Shown in pieces: positions 9,332 through 16,851 of a DNA stretch of 37,662 bases. The stretch is from Terriglobia bacterium (GTDB lineage Bacteria > Acidobacteriota > Terriglobia > Acidiferrales > UBA7541): assembly GCA_023512135.1 (NCBI GenBank), contig JAIMAG010000021.1:1-37662 (forward strand). Reading direction: 5' to 3'. How positions within the stretch are numbered: the first letter of the stretch is position 1; the number at the start of each line of letters is the position of its first letter. The translations under genes and the position numbers were made by a program. The notes under the pieces were generated by a model, which saw only the letters and a program-made list of their open reading frames with translations, was not told the DNA's origin and did no database searches.

Positions 9332-9634
9332 CTATTTTTTCGCACCGGCTGGAGCCTGGCCGCCACCGGGAAGGATTTTTTCGACCATCTCGTGCGGGCG
9401 CGGAATGACGTGCACGGCCACCAGTTCACCGACGCGCCGCGCGGCGGCGGCACCGGCATCGGTGGCCGCTTTGACGGCGCCGACGTCACCGCGCACCATC
9501 ACGGTGACGTAGCCCGCCCCGATGTATTCCTTGCCGATCAGAACGACGTTGGCGGCCTTGACCATAGCATCGGACGCCTCGATGGCCCCGACCAGGCCGC
9601 GCGTCTCGATCATTCCCAGTGCTTCGTTGGCCAT
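9332..9634 (-). CDS. Bacterial microcompartment hexameric shell protein (BMC-H)
   Basis: A 100-residue single-domain BMC protein of the PduA/EutM/CsoS1 class. It opens [20 protein letters not shown], the standard BMC beginning, and carries [19 protein letters not shown] at about 43-61. Such proteins form flat hexamers that tile a protein shell around enzymes. The pore loop at residues 37-41 reads YIGAG, where PduA has KIGSG at the same positions. The start at 9634 is fixed by GAGGAAGGA directly ahead of the ATG; a longer in-frame reading to 9745 lacks BMC character. It is the first gene of the minus-strand run and lies 39 bases before the aldehyde dehydrogenase. No BMC-P pentamer, BMC-T trimer or signature enzyme is in the window. 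Confidence 0.95.
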   Translation of the reverse strand: MANEALGMIETRGLVGAIEASDAMVKAANVVLIGKEYIGAGYVTVMVRGDVGAVKAATDAGAAAARRVGELVAVHVIPRPHEMVEKILPGGGQAPAGAKK

Positions 9635-9858
9635 TCCTTCCTCAACCCTGAAGACGCAGACAGAGACTAGCACGCAGATGGATACCACGCAAGAAGCCGC
9701 CCCCAGCTTGTGGAAAAGACGGAGGACCGTCCAAGCACAAAGCACCGGAAACCGTCAGGACGGAAAAGATGACCCGCAGAACAGGAGCCGATGTGTTCGA
9801 CCGGTAGGAGCCTCCGGCAGGGCTGTCGCCGCGGTGGGGAAACAGCGGTGGGAGCGGT

Positions 9859-10980
9859 TCAGTGCGGCTCGGCCATGGCGTCTTCGGTGAGCTTGCCGAG
9901 GCCAGCGGCGGCGACGTCGTCGCGGGTGGTGTTTTTCACCAGGTACATGGCTTCGTCGGCCAGGTGCAGCAGCTCGGATTTGGTTTTGGCGTCCCCCGGA
10001 TAAGATGCGACGCCGAAGCTGGCCGTGATGCGGACGTTGAGGCCCTCTTCGCGAAGCCAGGTCGTTTCGCGGATCATGCGGTGCAGGCGGCGGGCGACGC
10101 TGCAGGCATTTTCTTTGGAGGTCTGCGGCAGCACCAGAACGAATTCGTCGCCACCGTAGCGGAACGTGAAGTCTGCCAGGCGACACCGGGCCTTGAGCGC
10201 CTGACCGATTTCCGCCAGCAGCTTGCTGCCGGCCAGGTGGCCGTGGGTGTCGTTGACGCGCTTGAAGTAGTCCAGGTCGATGAAGATCAGAGAAAACTCG
10301 TAGCCGTAGCGACGCGAGCGGTAGATTTCCTGTTCCAGGATTTTGTGCAGGTGGCGGGAGTTGTACAGACCGGTGCAGTCGTCGGTGATGGTCAGCTCGT
10401 GGATGCGCTTGACGTGTCGCGCGTTCTCAATGGCGATGGCAGCGTAGTCCGCCAGCGCTTCCAGCAAGGCCAGGTCGCGCTGCTCGAACCCGTTCGGGCC
10501 CACGCAGTTCACCAGCTCGATGACGCCTAGGGAATGGTCGCGGAAACGAACGGGCACGGCGACAATCGAGCGCGTTTCCATTCTGGTTTTTTCATCCACC
10601 TGGTTGAAGAAGCGCGTGTCTTTGCGGACGTCGGGGACAACGGCGGGCTGGCCGGTCTGCGCCACCCAGCCGGCAATCCCCTGACCGATTTTGATGCGCA
10701 CGTCCTTCAGTGCCTGAGCCCCCTGGCCGGTGGCGATTTCAAAGTACAGCTCCTGCCGCGCTTCATCGACCAGCAACAGCGACCAGGTGTCCGGGCGGAG
10801 GAATTCGTTGATTTTCTGCATGATGGTCAGCAGAACCTGATCGAGCTCGAGCGAGCTGGTCAGGGCCTTGCCCAGTTCATGGAAGACGGCGACCTCGCTG
10901 GCCTCGCGGGGCTCAGCCATGCGGTCGGGGCCGGGGTTGCGGCGGCGTTCGATGCCCAGGAATTGTTTCGGTCGCTGCAA
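9859..10980 (-). CDS. GAF-GGDEF diguanylate cyclase
   Basis: A 373-residue protein with a GAF sensor domain at about residues 40-188 and a GGDEF domain at about 190-355. The active-site motif GGDEF is intact at 276-280, and a product-inhibition site RxxD (RLAD, 267-270) lies exactly five residues before it, so it should make cyclic di-GMP from two GTP and be feedback-inhibited. No membrane segment is evident, suggesting a cytosolic sensor of an unknown small ligand. The chosen start is TTG at 10980, preceded by AAAGG with 6-base spacing. An ATG at 10920 (MAEPREAS) gives a protein shorter by 20 residues with no clear ribosome binding site; both retain both domains. A TATAAT-type promoter at 11042-11071 fits. 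The closeness of pilus genes elsewhere in the window makes a surface or motility role possible but unproven. Confidence 0.9.
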   Translation of the reverse strand: MQRPKQFLGIERRRNPGPDRMAEPREASEVAVFHELGKALTSSLELDQVLLTIMQKINEFLRPDTWSLLLVDEARQELYFEIATGQGAQALKDVRIKIGQGIAGWVAQTGQPAVVPDVRKDTRFFNQVDEKTRMETRSIVAVPVRFRDHSLGVIELVNCVGPNGFEQRDLALLEALADYAAIAIENARHVKRIHELTITDDCTGLYNSRHLHKILEQEIYRSRRYGYEFSLIFIDLDYFKRVNDTHGHLAGSKLLAEIGQALKARCRLADFTFRYGGDEFVLVLPQTSKENACSVARRLHRMIRETTWLREEGLNVRITASFGVASYPGDAKTKSELLHLADEAMYLVKNTTRDDVAAAGLGKLTEDAMAEPH

Positions 10981-11041
10981 GAGTCGCCTTTGTTTGCTTG
11001 AAACTGCGTACTGCAGCCGATGCCGGATCGGCTTCCTGGAA

Positions 11042-11071
11042 ATTATACGGAGGCCTTCTGCCTGCGAGCAA
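11042..11071 (-). promoter_or_regulatory. Sigma-70-type promoter for the GGDEF gene
   Basis: On the minus strand a perfect TATAAT (11042-11047) is preceded at 18 bases by TTGCTC (11066-11071). It lies about 60-70 bases upstream of the TTG start at 10980. The -10 box is perfect; the -35 box matches only 3 of 6 positions. Confidence 0.55.
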
Positions 11072-11127
11072 CAGCGTGGATGACAGCCTGTTTCGCATCA
11101 GTCGCCTCCCGAACCGGCCGGGTGGCG

Positions 11128-11156
11128 TTGACAGTGCCGGAGCGGCTGCCTATAGT
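11128..11156 (+). promoter_or_regulatory. Sigma-70-type promoter for the RodZ-like gene
   Basis: A perfect TTGACA (11128-11133), a 17-base spacer and TATAGT (11151-11156) form a near-consensus promoter about 45 bases ahead of the ATG at 11202. Because it lies inside the longer in-frame reading that opens at 10998, it argues that the protein starts at 11202. It is divergent from the GGDEF promoter, about 60 bases away. Confidence 0.8.
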
Positions 11157-11201
11157 CGCACTGCCGGCGCACCGCGGCGCGGAACGAGCCGGCTGCAACC
11201 C

Positions 11202-11942
11202 ATGGCCAAGGGCTCGTTTGGCGAAACCCTGAAGCGAGAACGCGAGATGCGCGGCGTCAGCCTGGACGAAATCGCGGCGGCCACGCGCATCAGTACGCGC
11301 TTTCTGCACGCGCTCGAAAACGAACAGTGGGAAAAGCTGCCCGGGGGCGTGTTCAACCGCGGATTCGTGCGCGCGGTGGCCCGCTATCTGGGCATGGACG
11401 AAGAAGCGCTGATTGCCGAGTACGCACTGGCCGCCCACGACCAGCCCCAGGTGGCCGTCTGGGCGGAAAAGACGCACGCGGTGAAATCAGGCCGCCGCGG
11501 GCGGCTGGCCGCGCTGGCCACACTGCTGCTCGCCGCAGTCGGGGCAGGCGGCTGGCTGCTCTGGCAACACTATGCTGAACGAATACGCGCCTGGTGGTCG
11601 CCACCGGCTCCACAGCCGGCTGCAGCGCCCGTGGCGCCGGTGGCCGAAACGTCCCCCACGGCAGCCGGGGCGGTCGAGCGGCTCGAGCTGAAAATCGAAG
11701 CCGGACGAGACACGACCGTCGCCGTGATGGCCGACGGGCAGAGCCTGTTCGAGGGATTGCTGCGCGCCGGTCAGGTGCAACGGTTCGAAGCGCGCGAGCA
11801 ACTGCAGGTCACCGTGCACGACCCGACCGACGTGCTGCTCGAGCTGAACGGACAAATGCTGCCGCCGCTCGGCCCGCCGGGGGCACCGGCCACGGCGACG
11901 TTGACTCGGGCAGACCTCAAGCCCACCGGAGGACCCCATTAG
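11202..11942 (+). CDS. RodZ-like membrane protein with N-terminal helix-turn-helix
   Basis: A 246-residue protein with a RodZ-type layout. A cytoplasmic helix-turn-helix of the Xre/Cro type spans about residues 5-70 (FGETLKREREMRGVSLDEIA, then RFLHALENEQWEKLPGGVFNRGFVRAVARYLG). A basic stretch SGRRGR comes just before one transmembrane helix at about 101-121. A Pro/Ala-rich linker (133-155) and a periplasmic beta-rich domain of the DUF4115 kind (about 158-240) follow. RodZ binds MreB through the helix-turn-helix and helps keep rod shape; many Acidobacteria carry such short RodZ relatives, so the exact role is inferred. The near-consensus promoter at 11128-11156 supports the ATG at 11202. The TAG stop is overlapped by the proposed ATT start of the next gene. 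Confidence 0.85.
   Translation: MAKGSFGETLKREREMRGVSLDEIAAATRISTRFLHALENEQWEKLPGGVFNRGFVRAVARYLGMDEEALIAEYALAAHDQPQVAVWAEKTHAVKSGRRGRLAALATLLLAAVGAGGWLLWQHYAERIRAWWSPPAPQPAAAPVAPVAETSPTAAGAVERLELKIEAGRDTTVAVMADGQSLFEGLLRAGQVQRFEAREQLQVTVHDPTDVLLELNGQMLPPLGPPGAPATATLTRADLKPTGGPH
11928..11933 (+). promoter_or_regulatory. Ribosome binding site deciding an ATT start
   Basis: GGAGGA followed by CCCC and then ATT at 11938-11940. It is the only strong ribosome binding site near the start of the next gene and lies inside the last codons of the RodZ-like gene. The nearest ordinary start in frame, GTG at 12001, has only a weak GAGAG about 12 bases upstream. Confidence 0.5.
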
Positions 11943-12900
11943 CAACGAGATACGAGCCGAGATTCTCGACCGGCGCGCAACGCGAGAGCGCAAGCTGGCT
12001 GTGTGCAGCGGCACGGCCGGACTGCCACCTGCCGAACGAGCCGAACTGCTGACGGTGCTGGCGGCAGACACCGACCCGCTGGTGGCCGAGCGAGCGGCCC
12101 AGGCGCTGGTCACCGTTCCGGTTGAACATTTCCTGGCGGCGCTGGCACGGAGCGATGCTGCACCGGAGCTGTTTCGCTATTGCGCCGATCAGCTCGGCGA
12201 GCAGACGGCGGTTGCCGATGCACTGGCGCGAAATCCAGCGACGCCGGCCGAAACACTCTGCCGAGTTGCCCGCGCGCTTTCCCCTGCAGCGGTGGAAGCG
12301 CTCCTCGAGGACCTGGACCGGCTGACGCAGCATCCGGCGGTGATCGTGGCGCTGCGGCGACACCCGGGACTGACCGTGTCCCAGCGGGAGCTGCTCGAGG
12401 AGCTGCAGCGGGAAGCGATGAGCGAAACGGAGCTGGCCGAAGCAGTCCGTGCCGCCGAAACCGACCAGGCTGCACGACAAACCCTGCTGCAGCGTCTGGC
12501 GCGCATGACGGTCATCGAGCGGGTGCAACTGGCCCTGAAGGGAAACCGCGAAGAGCGGCTGGCGCTGATTCGCGATCCCTGCAAAGTGGTCCAGCGCGCC
12601 GTGCTGCAGTCGCCCAAGCTCAGCGATGCGGAAGTCGAAAGCTACGCAGCCATGGCCAACGTCAGCGAAGACGTGTTGCGGCAGATCGCGCGGAACCGGA
12701 ATTTCATGAAGAACTATGGGGTCGTGCGCAACCTGCTGAACAACGCAAAAACGCCGCTCGATATTTCCCTGCACCTGCTCCCGCGGCTGAATCCATTCGA
12801 TCTGCGCAGCCTGACGACGAACAAGAACATCCCGGAAACGCTGCGTTCGATGGCCCTGAAGCTGCACCGACAGCGCAGCGAGGCCCGCCTGCGGAGCTAG
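11938..12900 (+). CDS. Conserved helical-repeat (HEAT-like) protein of unknown function, probable ATT start
   Basis: About 320 residues if translation starts at ATT 11938, or 299 to 300 if at GTG 12001. The protein is almost wholly alpha-helical with repeated motifs (PLVAERAAQAL, NPATPAETLCRVA, HPGLTVSQRELL, SPKLSDAEVESYA), suggesting a HEAT-like solenoid. The C-terminal part (ALKGNREERLALIRDP, then KNYGVVRNLLNN) recalls uncharacterised proteins common in Acidobacteria and Myxococcota. No catalytic motif, signal peptide or membrane helix is visible, so it is probably a cytosolic scaffold. I know no function for it. Residues between ATT and GTG (SNEIRAEILDRRATRERKL) continue the helical, charged style, which supports the upstream start. 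It is coupled to the RodZ-like gene by a one-base stop/start overlap and ends 12 bases from the convergent amidohydrolase gene. Confidence 0.8.
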   Translation: MSNEIRAEILDRRATRERKLAVCSGTAGLPPAERAELLTVLAADTDPLVAERAAQALVTVPVEHFLAALARSDAAPELFRYCADQLGEQTAVADALARNPATPAETLCRVARALSPAAVEALLEDLDRLTQHPAVIVALRRHPGLTVSQRELLEELQREAMSETELAEAVRAAETDQAARQTLLQRLARMTVIERVQLALKGNREERLALIRDPCKVVQRAVLQSPKLSDAEVESYAAMANVSEDVLRQIARNRNFMKNYGVVRNLLNNAKTPLDISLHLLPRLNPFDLRSLTTNKNIPETLRSMALKLHRQRSEARLRS

Positions 12901-12912
12901 CCGCGCAACGAC

Positions 12913-14337
12913 TCAGTGTGCCGACCGGGAAGCGGCCACGCGCGCAGCCAGTTGCCGCGCGCGGGCGAGGACCTGCGGCTCATCGAGCGTGAGCACACGG
13001 CCCTGATGGACCACCTGTCGGCCGCCGACCCACACCGCTTCCACATCACTGGCTTTCAGCGCATAGACGATCTGCGAATAGACGTCGAACGCCGGCACGG
13101 CATGAGGCCGGTCGGTGCGGAGCAGGATCAGATCGGCCTGCTTGCCCGCTTCGAGCGAGCCGATCTCCGCTTCCCAGTGCAGCGCGCGGGCACCCCCGAG
13201 GGTAGCCAGTTCGAGAGCCTGCCGCGCGGTGAGTGCTTGCGGGTCCAGGCGCGTAACCTTCTGGAGTTTGGCGGCCAGGTCCATCTCCTCGAACAGATTC
13301 AGGTCGTTGTTGCTGCCGGCCGGGCCATCGGTGCCCAGGCCCAGGCGCAGGCCAGCCGCGAGCATTTCCACGACCGGCGCGGTGCCACTGGCCAGCTTCA
13401 TGTTGCTTGACGGATTGTGCACGCAGCCCGCGTCGCGCAGCCGGAGCAGGGCGATATCGGCGGCATCCACCCAGACACAATGCGCGGCCAGCAGGTCGGC
13501 GCCGAGCAAACCGAGCCGGTCCAGATAGCCCACCGGAGAAAGGCCGTGTTCGCGCCGTACGGCTTGCTGTTCGTGACGGGTTTCTGCCAGGTGGATCAGA
13601 ATCGGGGCGCGGTAGCGACGCGCGAGCTCAGCAGAGGCCCGCAGGGTTTCAGCGGAGTTGGTGTAGAGGGCATGCGGAGCCACGGCAGCGCGAATGCGCG
13701 GATGGCCCTGCCAGCGCTGGAGAAACGCCTCCGTATAGGCCAGGGCCTCGGCGACGGATTTGTGGTCAGGTGCGGGAAAGCCGATAATCGTCTGCCCGAG
13801 CACGGCGCGCAGGCCGGCCTGCTCGGCGGCCTGTGCCACCTGTTCTTCGAAGTAATACATGTCCACGAACGTGGTGGTGCCGCCGCGAAGCATCTCCAGC
13901 GCGGCCAGCCGGGTACCCCACAGCACGAACTCTTCGTTCACGTGACGGGCTTCGGCAGGAAAGATGTAATTCTCCAGCCAGTCCTGCAGGGCGCGGTCAT
14001 CGGCCAGTCCGCGGAGCAACGTCATCGGGGCGTGGGTGTGGGCGTTGATCAGACCGGGAAGCAACAGGCGGCCGCTGGCGTCCAGCCGCCGCGCCGCCGT
14101 GTAGCGGCGTTCCAGCTCGGCGCGGGGACCGAGCGCCGCGATGCGATCGCCGCGGATGGCGAGCGCGCCGTCGGGGAAAACCTGGTGCTCGGCATCCATG
14201 GTGACGATCGTAGCGCCGACAATCAGCAGGTCGGCACGCTCAGCGGGAACACCCCGGCAACCGGTCCATGCGGCCACAGCCACCAGCAGGGCCACGAGCC
14301 GACCGAGCGAATTCATCTGGAGTGTCGTGTCCATCAC
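12913..14337 (-). CDS. Amidohydrolase of the MTA/SAH-guanine deaminase family with a lipoprotein-like signal
   Basis: A 474-residue metal-dependent hydrolase. Metal ligands are visible as H100-T-H102, H249 (IHLAETRHE, with E252), H286 and D337 in GTDGPAGSNND; this is the pattern of the TrzA/MtaD branch, which deaminates methylthioadenosine, S-adenosylhomocysteine or guanine. Ahead of the hydrolase lies a hydrophobic stretch (about residues 10-25) ending in AWTGC at 23-27, a lipobox-like site with Trp instead of the usual small or aliphatic residue. If real, the enzyme is a periplasm-facing lipoprotein. It is the last gene of the nucleoside salvage operon, and its GTG start overlaps the TGA of cdd. 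A start at the second codon (ATG 14334) or at M8 is also possible; all retain the signal. Substrate is unknown. Confidence 0.8.
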   Translation of the reverse strand: MMDTTLQMNSLGRLVALLVAVAAWTGCRGVPAERADLLIVGATIVTMDAEHQVFPDGALAIRGDRIAALGPRAELERRYTAARRLDASGRLLLPGLINAHTHAPMTLLRGLADDRALQDWLENYIFPAEARHVNEEFVLWGTRLAALEMLRGGTTTFVDMYYFEEQVAQAAEQAGLRAVLGQTIIGFPAPDHKSVAEALAYTEAFLQRWQGHPRIRAAVAPHALYTNSAETLRASAELARRYRAPILIHLAETRHEQQAVRREHGLSPVGYLDRLGLLGADLLAAHCVWVDAADIALLRLRDAGCVHNPSSNMKLASGTAPVVEMLAAGLRLGLGTDGPAGSNNDLNLFEEMDLAAKLQKVTRLDPQALTARQALELATLGGARALHWEAEIGSLEAGKQADLILLRTDRPHAVPAFDVYSQIVYALKASDVEAVWVGGRQVVHQGRVLTLDEPQVLARARQLAARVAASRSAH

Positions 14338-14726
14338 AGGAAAGAAGCGTCGAACGGTTCAGGGAACAGTTCGGCGAGACGAAAGGTTTTGGTATCGCCG
14401 CGCAGATTGGCGGCAATCACTTCGATATCGCCGCAGAACTCCCAGAGGAGCTGGCGACAGGCCCCGCAGGGCGGTGTGAGGCGTTCGGTATCCGCGACGA
14501 CGGCGATGGCTTCAAAGCCGCGTTCGCCTTCGGAGAGGGCTTTGAGCAGGGCAACGCGCTCGGCACACACGGTCAGCCCGTAGCTGGCGTTTTCCACGTT
14601 GCAACCGGTGATGACGCGTCCGGAGCGGGCGCGCAGCGCGGCCCCGACACGAAAGTTCGAGTACGGCGCATGAGCGTTTTCGCGCGCGGCGGAAGCAGCG
14701 GCAATCAGTTTTTCGGCAGCGGTCAT
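14334..14726 (-). CDS. cdd: Cytidine deaminase
   Basis: A 130-residue protein, the size of the tetrameric small cytidine deaminases. Zinc ligands are C54 with the catalytic E56 (CAER) and C87/C90 (PCGACRQ); the substrate-contact region FRVGAALRARSG (25-36) and NVENASYGLT are also standard. It converts cytidine and deoxycytidine to uridine and deoxyuridine in the cytosol, feeding the pyrimidine-nucleoside phosphorylase encoded upstream in the same operon. It overlaps punA by four bases (ATGA), a sign of coupled translation. Confidence 0.95.
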   Translation of the reverse strand: MTAAEKLIAAASAARENAHAPYSNFRVGAALRARSGRVITGCNVENASYGLTVCAERVALLKALSEGERGFEAIAVVADTERLTPPCGACRQLLWEFCGDIEVIAANLRGDTKTFRLAELFPEPFDASFL

Positions 14727-15577
14727 GACAGGTCCCGGGCTATGCGGGGAATGACGGCACGCAGCAGAGCTGCAAAGGCATCGCGAACGCGCTCGCCGGT
14801 GGCCAGGACTTCGTCGTGGCTGATAGGCTGGTCGAGAATACCGGCGGCCATGTTCGTGACGCAGGAGATGGCCAGCACGCGCAGGCCCATGTGGCGTGCG
14901 GCAATCACCTCTGGCACGGTGGACATGCCGACCAGGTCCGCACCGATGCGTTCGAGAAAGCGAATCTCAGCGGGGGTTTCGTAGCTGGGCCCGGGCAGGG
15001 CGGCATAGACCCCTTCCTCAACAGACAGACCCAAGCGACGGGCTTCGGCCAGCGCCAGCTCGGCATATGGTTTCCAGTAGGCCTGCGTCATGTCCAGGAA
15101 CCGGGGGCCGAAGCGTTCGTCGTTGGGACCAAGCAGAGGGTTCGTGCCCTGCAGGTTGATGTGATCGCGGAGCACGACCAGACAGCCCTGACGATAGCGG
15201 CGGTTGATGCCGCCAGCGGCGTTGGTCAAAATCACAGCGCGGATCCCTAGCCGGCCGAGTACACGAATCGGGAAAACGACCTGTTGCATCGAGTAGCCTT
15301 CATAGTAGTGCACGCGGCCTTGCAGGGCTGCGACCGGGACTCCTTCGGTCAGGCCAATGACGAGCCGGCCGGCGTGCCCGACGGCCGTCGAAACGGGAAA
15401 GCCCGGAATCTTCTGATACGGGATGCGCGTGGCCCGCTCGAAGTCGTCGGCAAAAGCACCCAGCCCGGAACCAAGCACCAGGCCAATCTTCGGGCGCAGC
15501 CGGGTTTTCGCACGGAGAAATCGGGCCGCACGTTCCACGCGCGTGAATTCAGCCGTTGTTTTTGCCGACGATTTCAT
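14723..15577 (-). CDS. punA: Purine nucleoside phosphorylase (trimeric PunA type)
   Basis: A 284-residue enzyme of the trimeric class that splits inosine, guanosine and their deoxy forms with phosphate to free base and (deoxy)ribose-1-phosphate. Motifs seen are the phosphate-binding VLGSGLGAF (34-42), GHAGRLVIG (67-75), GRVHYYEGY (87-95), LTNAAGGIN, and VGMSTVPEVIAA near the base site. The ATG at 15577 lies 14 bases after the nupC stop; a longer open frame upstream only shadows nupC. The TGA overlaps the start of cdd. The hexameric DeoD class lacks these motifs, so it is excluded. Confidence 0.93.
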   Translation of the reverse strand: MKSSAKTTAEFTRVERAARFLRAKTRLRPKIGLVLGSGLGAFADDFERATRIPYQKIPGFPVSTAVGHAGRLVIGLTEGVPVAALQGRVHYYEGYSMQQVVFPIRVLGRLGIRAVILTNAAGGINRRYRQGCLVVLRDHINLQGTNPLLGPNDERFGPRFLDMTQAYWKPYAELALAEARRLGLSVEEGVYAALPGPSYETPAEIRFLERIGADLVGMSTVPEVIAARHMGLRVLAISCVTNMAAGILDQPISHDEVLATGERVRDAFAALLRAVIPRIARDLS

Positions 15578-15591
15578 CCTCGCGACCGGAC

Positions 15592-16827
15592 TTACAACAG
15601 CATACCGGCAATGGCCGCAGACATGAAGTTGGCCATCGTGCCCGCGAGCATGGCGCGGAAGCCGAGCCGGGCCAGGTCGTCCCGCCGCTCGGGAGCCAGC
15701 GCACCGATCCCGCCGATCTGGATACCGATCGAACCGATATTCGCAAAGCCGCACAGCGCGAAGGTGGCGATGGCCAGCGACTTCGGGTCCAACGCCTCGC
15801 GCGCCAGAACCAATTGTTCGTAGGCCACCACCTCGTTGGTGACCATGCGCAGGCCGAGAAGACTGCCCACCCGGGCGGCATCGTGCCAGGGCACACCCAG
15901 CAGCCAGGCGACGGGACAGAACAACCATCCGAGAATCTGCTCGAGGCTCTGCGGAAACCAGCCGACACCGCGTGCAGCCAGAAACTCGTGGAGACCACCA
16001 AGAATCAGATTGATCAGCGCCAGCAACGCCAGGAAAGCAATCAGCATGGCTCCCACGTTCACGGCCAGGCGCAAACCGTCGGTGGTGCCCCGCGCGGCGG
16101 CGCCGAGCACGTTCGGGTCCTGCCGCTCGACCACCATGCGCACCTGGCCGGCGGTCAGGGGCTGTTCGGTTTCGGGCACCATGATCTTCGCCAGCACGAC
16201 CGCAGCCGGAGCCGCCATCGCCACGGCCATGAGCAGAAAATCCGACCGGGCACCGACACCGATATAGGCACCGAGAATGGCCCCGGAGACGGTGGTCATT
16301 CCCGCCGTCATCACCAGCATCAGCTCCGACTGGGTCAGCTTCGAAAGATACGGTCGGATGGTCAGGGGCGATTCGGTCTGGCCCATGAAAATATTTGCCG
16401 CGGTGTTCAGCGATTCGGCGCCGCTGGTGCCCATCAGTCGCGTCATCACAATCGCCAGGCCGCGGACAATCGCCTGCATCACGCCGTAGTAGTACAGGAT
16501 GGCAAATAACGCGGAGATGAAAATGATCGTCGGCAGCACCTGGAAGGCGAAATAGAAAATTCCACCGGCCGTGGCCTTTGAACCCAGCGGGCCGAACAGA
16601 AAGGTCGAACCGGCTTCGGACACTCGCAGCACACCTTCCACTTTCTGAGCCAGCCAGGCGATGGCCTCCCTGCCCGCCTGTGTTTTCAGGACCAGGACGG
16701 CGAACAGAATCTGGAACGCCAGGCCCCAACCGACGGTCTTGAGACGGATTGCGCGCCGGTTGGAGGAAAGCAACCAGGCAAGTAGCAACAGCACGATGAC
16801 GCCGAGCAGGCCGGTGAAGCGTCCCAT
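15592..16827 (-). CDS. nupC: Concentrative nucleoside transporter (CNT/NupC family)
   Basis: A 411-residue, very hydrophobic protein of CNT length. Family phrases include GQTESPLTIRPYL (near residue 150) and the late segment ANIGSIGIQIGGIGALAPERR (near 365). CNT carriers take up nucleosides with sodium or protons. It has a strong ribosome binding site (GGGAGGGAAGGA directly ahead of the ATG) and lies 24 bases after the pyrimidine-nucleoside phosphorylase stop. Its place between two nucleoside phosphorylases makes nucleoside import the natural role. Which nucleosides it takes cannot be read from the sequence. Confidence 0.92.
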   Translation of the reverse strand: MGRFTGLLGVIVLLLLAWLLSSNRRAIRLKTVGWGLAFQILFAVLVLKTQAGREAIAWLAQKVEGVLRVSEAGSTFLFGPLGSKATAGGIFYFAFQVLPTIIFISALFAILYYYGVMQAIVRGLAIVMTRLMGTSGAESLNTAANIFMGQTESPLTIRPYLSKLTQSELMLVMTAGMTTVSGAILGAYIGVGARSDFLLMAVAMAAPAAVVLAKIMVPETEQPLTAGQVRMVVERQDPNVLGAAARGTTDGLRLAVNVGAMLIAFLALLALINLILGGLHEFLAARGVGWFPQSLEQILGWLFCPVAWLLGVPWHDAARVGSLLGLRMVTNEVVAYEQLVLAREALDPKSLAIATFALCGFANIGSIGIQIGGIGALAPERRDDLARLGFRAMLAGTMANFMSAAIAGMLL

Positions 16828-16851
16828 TCCTTCCCTCCCCCGAGCATGACC

